Below are positions 5,976 to 10,222 of a stretch of DNA of 10,222 nt, piece by piece. Every line of letters begins with the position of its first letter. Position 1 is the first letter of the stretch. Origin of the DNA: Cephalothrix spiralis (Eukaryota > Nemertea > Palaeonemertea > Archinemertea > Cephalotrichidae). Where the stretch lies: the NCBI GenBank assembly GCA_032353305.1, contig JAUCNG010414689.1, forward strand, positions 1 through 10,222. The letters run 5' to 3'. Made by a program: the position numbers and the translations under genes. A model generated the notes under the pieces. It was not told where the DNA came from. It did not search any database and saw only the letters and a list, made by a program, of their open reading frames with translations.

Positions 5976-6121
5976 TTTTTAGCTCACTTTGTACCAAAAT
6001 GTGAGCTTATATGCTTTGGCACGTAGTCTGCCACGCCTTTTTCTGTAGTTAGCATTAATTGATTTGCTTGAAATTGTTTTTAGAGGTATCCGAGCCGATT
6101 GTAATGGAACGGTTTTTAACC
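5976..6121 (+). repeat. dispersed repeat copy 1, block A
   Basis: It opens with TTTTTAGCTCAC and GTGAGCTTAT, which can pair as a hairpin. It continues with CCACGCCT, GTAGTTAGCATTAAT, ATTTGCTTGAAAT, TATCCGAGCCGATT and TTTTTAACC. The same order of words recurs at 7237-7404. The AGCTCAC/GTGAGCT opening followed by a gapped, diverged body resembles an abundant bivalve repeat type that I recall. The family name is uncertain. Confidence 0.75.
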
Positions 6122-6660
6122 TGTGTCCGGCGTAACTGGTCATAAAATGCATCCAAGCTCACACCCATCTCCTCCTAGGGTTTTGTTCCCAGCTTAATGA
6201 AACTTATATGGAAGCTTCATCAGTTTGCAGCGGGGTGCTCCCTAATGTAACCTCGTCACTATATGTATAAACAATACAAAAATTTCAGTCAATGTTTACT
6301 TTCCTACCAACTATAGTGTAATACATTGGATAACATGGTTTTAATTTTCTGTTACTGGGATTTCCGATGACGTCATCAAAAAAGGCGCAAATTCATGTAA
6401 AAATGCGCCCCTGAAATCGAAAGTACAAGACAGTCTACGGTTAACACGACCGGAATAAGATTATACATATTCAATAGCTCAATTCAGCACTCCGTTAACA
6501 CACCATTGCCGCGCGAAATATCTATATTTTCTGCGTCATCGAGAGCTCCTAGATTATGCAAATAGTGCCGGAATCACCCAGTGAAATTCCAATAAGGGCT
6601 AAGCTAGCATGACCTTGGGCCCGGACATCGAGGTCAAAAAATCGGAAGTCATCGTAGAGA
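6122..6660. other. non-coding stretch within the dispersed-repeat zone
   Basis: There is no gene. It contains a CRE (6368-6375), a 6-bp GGCGCA/TGCGCC hairpin (6384-6389/6404-6409), an octamer ATGCAAAT (6556-6563) and TGACCT/AGGTCA in opposite orientation (6610-6615 and 6631-6636). Parts may be the body of the repeat that starts at 5976. Confidence 0.45.
6368..6375. promoter_or_regulatory. second full CRE, TGACGTCA
   Basis: TGACGTCA lies inside the 12-bp palindrome GATGACGTCATC. Together with the site at 5780 it makes two perfect CREs within 600 bp. They may be regulatory or simply part of a repeat family. Confidence 0.3.
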
Positions 6661-6707
6661 GTCGCGGTTTGATTTATTGGATAGCTTATGAAATGCTGTG
6701 AAACCAA
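6661..6707 (+). repeat. dispersed repeat copy 1, block B
   Basis: GTCGCGGTTT, TTGGATAGCTTATG and GAAATGCTGTGAAACCAA match 7562-7618 apart from a few substitutions and a 10-bp insertion in the second copy. Confidence 0.75.
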
Positions 6708-6725
6708 ACCAAAAAATTTTTATAT

Positions 6726-6756
6726 TCTAAAGTTAATATTTTTGAAGCTAGAGGTC
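6726..6756 (+). repeat. dispersed repeat block C, first occurrence
   Basis: This 31-bp block, TCTAAAGTTAATATTTT through GCTAGAGGTC, matches 7471-7501 at 28 of 31 positions. Here it lies after block B, whereas in the second copy it lies before block B. Confidence 0.7.
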
Positions 6757-7236
6757 TTCCTTCCCTTGATTAGGCATTTGGACGCAACACAACCACTCAA
6801 TACGGGTATGTCATTTATTTAGTCGTGTCCTATATGCAATGATTTTTAATTCTATTGGTTTTATACCAAATTAAAAAATAATATCGCATCTTGAAAACAA
6901 AACATCACATACTACAGATCGGTTGCGGTCACAGAAAACTTCTTCAAAAATAGTTTTTTAACACATTTCATCAACTTGCACTAATTGTTAGTTACACTTA
7001 GAATATTCACGATTTAGACTGGGGAAAATGAAACAAGAGTTTTTTCGGGAGAATCATTGTAGCTATGAACTCATTTGCACAAAAACAATTTATTCGAGAG
7101 AATAAAAACCATCATCTTTCAGGGGTATTCAGTGAAATTATAGAGATATTCATAATTATATGAGTACAAGTATGACGTTATCTATAATACATTCACGGTA
7201 TGATAGCTGCAGTAACGGTTCAGATTATTGGTTTGG
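6757..7236. other. non-coding AT-rich stretch between repeat copies
   Basis: There is no gene, RNA or clear repeat that I can support. It is AT-rich and stop-dense. Confidence 0.5.
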
Positions 7237-7404
7237 TTTTTAGGTCACTTGGTACTTCCCAAATGTAAGCTTATGATATGGCTTCTGTGTCTGTATCTGG
7301 ATGTCACGCCTCGTTTTGGTAGACAACATTAATCTTCATGTATTTGCTTGAAATGTTTTTTACAAACTTGTATCCGAGCCGATTATATAGAACAATTTTT
7401 AACC
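7237..7404 (+). repeat. dispersed repeat copy 2, block A
   Basis: It starts TTTTTAGGTCACTTGGTAC and contains AATGTAAGCTTATG, TCACGCCT, AACATTAAT, ATTTGCTTGAAAT, GTATCCGAGCCGATT and TTTTTAACC in the same order as 5976-6121. The opening hairpin is degraded here (AGGTCAC and TGTAAGCT no longer pair well), so this copy looks older or mutated. Confidence 0.75.
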
Positions 7405-7470
7405 ATTTTTCGATTGGAGCATTTGGGCCGGCGTTATGGGCCAAAACCCTCATTTCTCTAATTATTTTTC

Positions 7471-7618
7471 TCTAAAGTTAATATTTTCGATGCTAGAAGT
7501 CAGTAAAGGTCAAAATAGGTATATTAGGTATTATCGTGAAAGCTAAAAATGATCGCTCTGTGTCGCGATTTCCTTTGTTGGATAGCTTATGATCGCTTAT
7601 GAAATGCTGAGAAACCAA
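7471..7618 (+). repeat. dispersed repeat copy 2, blocks C then B
   Basis: Block C (7471-7501) is followed, after about 60 bp, by block B (7562-7618). Block B here contains a 10-bp tandem duplication, GCTTATGATC followed by GCTTATGAAA, that is absent from the first copy. Confidence 0.7.
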
Positions 7619-7867
7619 CTCGCAATTCGTTTTCTGTAAAATTCCGGTAGGGGTAATTAAAATGTCATTATCACTAAATTTAGTATCAAATTGTATATTC
7701 CAAGTGAGCTCCGTCGCGTCAGTGCCAGCTACGAGGCTATACCATCTGCAACTGGAGGATTACGGTTAGATTACTCTAAGCCATAATCCTGCGCGAAAGA
7801 GTTAAAGCTAGATGTGCCACAGCCACGGCAGGCAGATATAACAGGGTTGATGTTTTCTAGCCACCTA
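7619..7867. other. non-coding stretch with one imperfect hairpin
   Basis: There is no gene. GGATTACGGTTAGA near 7757-7770 pairs imperfectly with CTCTAAGCCATAATCC (to about 7789). It lacks the length, box motifs and cloverleaf arms of a tRNA. Confidence 0.4.
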
Positions 7868-7898
7868 TGGAGGCCATATACATCGTATATGGCCTCCA
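7868..7898. repeat. perfect 14-bp hairpin, 3-nt loop
   Basis: TGGAGGCCATATAC (7868-7881) is exactly reverse-complemented at 7885-7898 around ATC. It is of the same type as the hairpins at 5414 and 5737 but shares no sequence with them. Confidence 0.9.
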
Positions 7899-8749
7899 GT
7901 TATTCATTATCAAAACACGGCAGGGAATTGCCAGAACAAAAAATCTGGCACTTTGATACTTCATAAAGTTTTTGTCCCTGTATTTCATGACTCTTACACA
8001 ATCATAAAAATTAGATTTTTATGAATAAAATGGTTATTAATTAAAATGTCTTACCCGATTGTTATTATGCATATTCCTCGAGAAAAAATATTTATCCAAT
8101 TAAAAACACGTCCCTTCTACGGGTCAAGGTTATTCGGCGTGTATACTGCATGTACTGGAGTTTAATAGTTACTGGCGATCGATAAAAATGAATTGAGGCA
8201 TTGGAATCAGTAAATCATCCACTAAATGTTTAACTAAATCGTTTTTGTTTTTTGATTGACTTGTGTCTCCGCAAGGTTGCTATTCATCTGGATAAATTAA
8301 CCAACTGTTGGATTAAAGACCTGACCCAGCGAGGCACTCGGTGGGTTCAGGAAAACTGACAAGATGTTTTCGGTGTAAATGCAACAAATGATGATATGCG
8401 ATATATTAGGAGAGAAACAAATACCGTTCGCAGATTCAAAGTCAAATATTTTCAATATTAGCACACGTTGCGGTATAATCACTTTGATATTTTAGGAGGG
8501 GTATATCCTGGAAGACAACGCTTCTATCTTGAGAACTAACGTAATATTTAGCACAATTGACCTTGCACCTGATAATCCATGATATTCCACGGAGTATCAG
8601 AAAAGTAGACAATTATCAAAATCGCCTATATACACATTCATATCAATGAAATTATTTGACTTTGAATCAACAATTCGGCTCGGACCATAAAACACTTCGA
8701 GAAAAACTTGCCCCATATTTCCCAAAAATAATCATTCAAAACTAAGAGA
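7899..8749. other. non-coding AT-rich stretch
   Basis: It holds a small 7-bp hairpin TGCCAGA/TCTGGCA near 7930-7951 and nothing else that I can support. A 61-codon minus-strand frame (8297-8482) has no recognisable features. Confidence 0.5.
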
Positions 8750-8845
8750 GCTACATCAATTCTCCCGAAAAACCTACGTTTACATTTTCTTCAGCCATAA
8801 ATGAAGAGCATGAAATTCCAATCACGTGACTAAAATTGATGTAGC
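8750..8845. repeat. 12-bp inverted repeat spanning 96 bp
   Basis: GCTACATCAATT (8750-8761) is exactly reverse-complemented at 8834-8845. Between them CTTCA...TGAAG near 8790-8807 can form a small inner hairpin, and a TCACGTGA E-box sits at 8822-8829. It could be a short foldback sequence. I see no target-site duplication. Confidence 0.6.
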
Positions 8846-10222
8846 CCCCTTGTTTTTGAACGAATTTGCGCCAAATATGTTTATTTTGGACAAAAAGCCA
8901 TGGAAGAAAATAATTAAAATGCACAATCGCATGAATCAAAATAATTTATTGATAAATCTTATGAAGGTCTCAAATTTATCGCTCAAACGCATGCTTTTAT
9001 TGGATGCAGAAGTAACGAACAAAAGTCTAGAACGATTACTTGATTTTTACATAAGATTACTGTTGATAGTGTTATGACGTAAGAGTAACTATGCTGATCT
9101 AATACTAGATAATAAAAGGTTTCGCTCGGAGACAATGAAGTTACGCGAAAAACGAAGGCCGAGCGATAAATTTGAGGCCATCACTTAAATGTGTCGTTAT
9201 CTCGACGGTTCCTTTTTTAATTGGATACACTGCATAGGAGGCAATACCAGCTCAACCTTTAGATGCATTCCGTCAAGCAGATATACCAGGTGTAGGACAT
9301 CAATATGGTAAAACCAAGAGGGCATAGAATGCCACCTTTAGCTTGGTGAAACACCACAAATGAGAAGTGGGATCGTAGTATTGTTAAACAAACTGTTATT
9401 ATCTGCGTTTTTTTGTATTGCCAACATTGCATGTGGTTAAAAATAGGTATGTCTTGGCATCATTGGTCGACCATGAGTCTTGACATGAATATTCGATCTA
9501 CGTAGGACATGTTCCAATGCATTTTATATTCAATTCTGCACATTTCCATGCATAATATAGCAACTTTTGGGTAAATTTTGATCATAACATCTCAAAAAAG
9601 AAAATAGTGAGAATAATCTCCGTTTGGTTGCGACAGCAACCGAATTTAGTATTAGTAAAACCCAACATTTAAACTTTCTACCCATAAGCATTCTCAAAAT
9701 GTATAGGTTTATCATCATTGCAATTACCATCTAAGCTTTAAATACATCTTAAATAGTAGTATCACTCGCTCCTAAAATTAAACATTTTGAGTTTATTTTT
9801 AAAAAAATATTTCAATTCTTAAAAATAAATAATAGCAATACTAGTTTGGTTTTCGGCCAACTGTTTTGTTTTTATGATAAGATTGATGGAGAAATACTCT
9901 GATGCGCCACTGGGCACAAAAAGCAGAAATGTAAAATGACACAATTAATGTATGTTACCAAATGAGAGAAAAAATTGCACTCACTAGTTTGGGTATATAT
10001 TTCATCTATTTCACGTCTGAGTTCTTTGTATGTGTGCTTGAATTGATGTTTTATGCATCACGTTTAAAACAAAGTAGGCCATACAGTTCTTGGCGAAATT
10101 TGTTTCCGCTTAAGACATACAGATAAAAATTAACTGCATTATTTGAATACATTAAAAGATTAGTAATCGCATATGCCACATCTTTCACAGATGCATCAGC
10201 AAAGTTGCTTTCGTTGTCATAC
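8846..10222. other. non-coding AT-rich stretch to the window edge
   Basis: No gene can be supported. The 83-codon frame at 8826-9077 is Leu/Asn/Lys-rich with no motif and fits chance in AT-rich DNA. An 8-bp inverted pair TCGCTCGG/CCGAGCGA lies at 9122-9129/9159-9166. A/T homopolymer-rich sequence occurs around 9770-9835. No RNA gene or splice-bounded exon is evident. Confidence 0.5.

Noticed and set aside
7757-7789. Imperfect hairpin considered as a tRNA or snRNA piece
   Set aside because: There is no A-box or B-box, no cloverleaf, no Sm site and no Pol III T-run at the right distance.
8826-9077. 83-codon Leu/Asn-rich frame
   Set aside because: It has no motif, its composition fits AT-rich DNA, and a minus-strand frame overlaps much of it.
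1-10222. CRISPR array, prokaryotic operon or phage region
   Set aside because: There are no regularly spaced identical repeats with unique spacers, no ribosome binding sites ahead of long frames, and coding density is essentially zero.

Overview
This window looks like non-coding nuclear DNA from an animal, most likely a marine invertebrate and perhaps a mollusc or other lophotrochozoan. It is AT-rich, both strands are full of stops, and no open frame is longer than about 110 codons. None of those frames has a recognisable domain, a plausible bacterial start context or convincing codon bias. I found no bacterial operon, tRNA, rRNA or CRISPR array. The organism call rests on texture (repeated TACATGTA-type words, TGACCT-rich repeat debris, and repeats opening with an AGCTCAC/GTGAGCT hairpin and ending in TATCCGAGCCGATT), which resembles bivalve-type intergenic DNA as I remember it. 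It is an inference, not a match.

Layout. Bases 1-740 hold a 16-bp tandem repeat (140-184), a hairpin-forming MITE-like fragment ending in a TTCATGAATACGGCCC edge (about 190-342), one weak candidate terminal exon on the minus strand (505-711) and TGACCT-type repeat debris that overlaps it. Bases 1082-4143 form a cluster of three unrelated inverted-repeat elements lying side by side. The first is a 174-bp foldback MITE with a perfect internal hairpin and a G14 tract. The second is a 493-bp element with GAGGGTCTAAA ends, an apparent TTATAT target-site duplication and an internal array of CG-rich motifs in A/T tracts. The third is an 1849-bp foldback-type element whose two arms of about 350 bp are about 96-97% identical. 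Each of those arms has an outer domain of two tandem 109-bp units and an inner single-copy domain with CCAAT boxes and a CACGTG E-box. Its interior holds further tandem arrays (25, 94 and 32-33 bp) but no transposase. A C-run cluster with G-quadruplex potential abuts its right end.

Bases 4246-5800 contain no gene but hold four perfect, mutually unrelated short-loop hairpins within about 780 bp. Bases 5976-7620 carry two diverged copies of a dispersed repeat whose sub-blocks occur in different orders. Bases 7620-10222 are mostly featureless AT-rich DNA with two more inverted repeats.

The elements do not work together as a pathway. The window reads as a landing zone for non-autonomous transposons plus local inverted duplications. 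The best candidates for something undescribed are the 1849-bp foldback family and the cluster of perfect hairpins.
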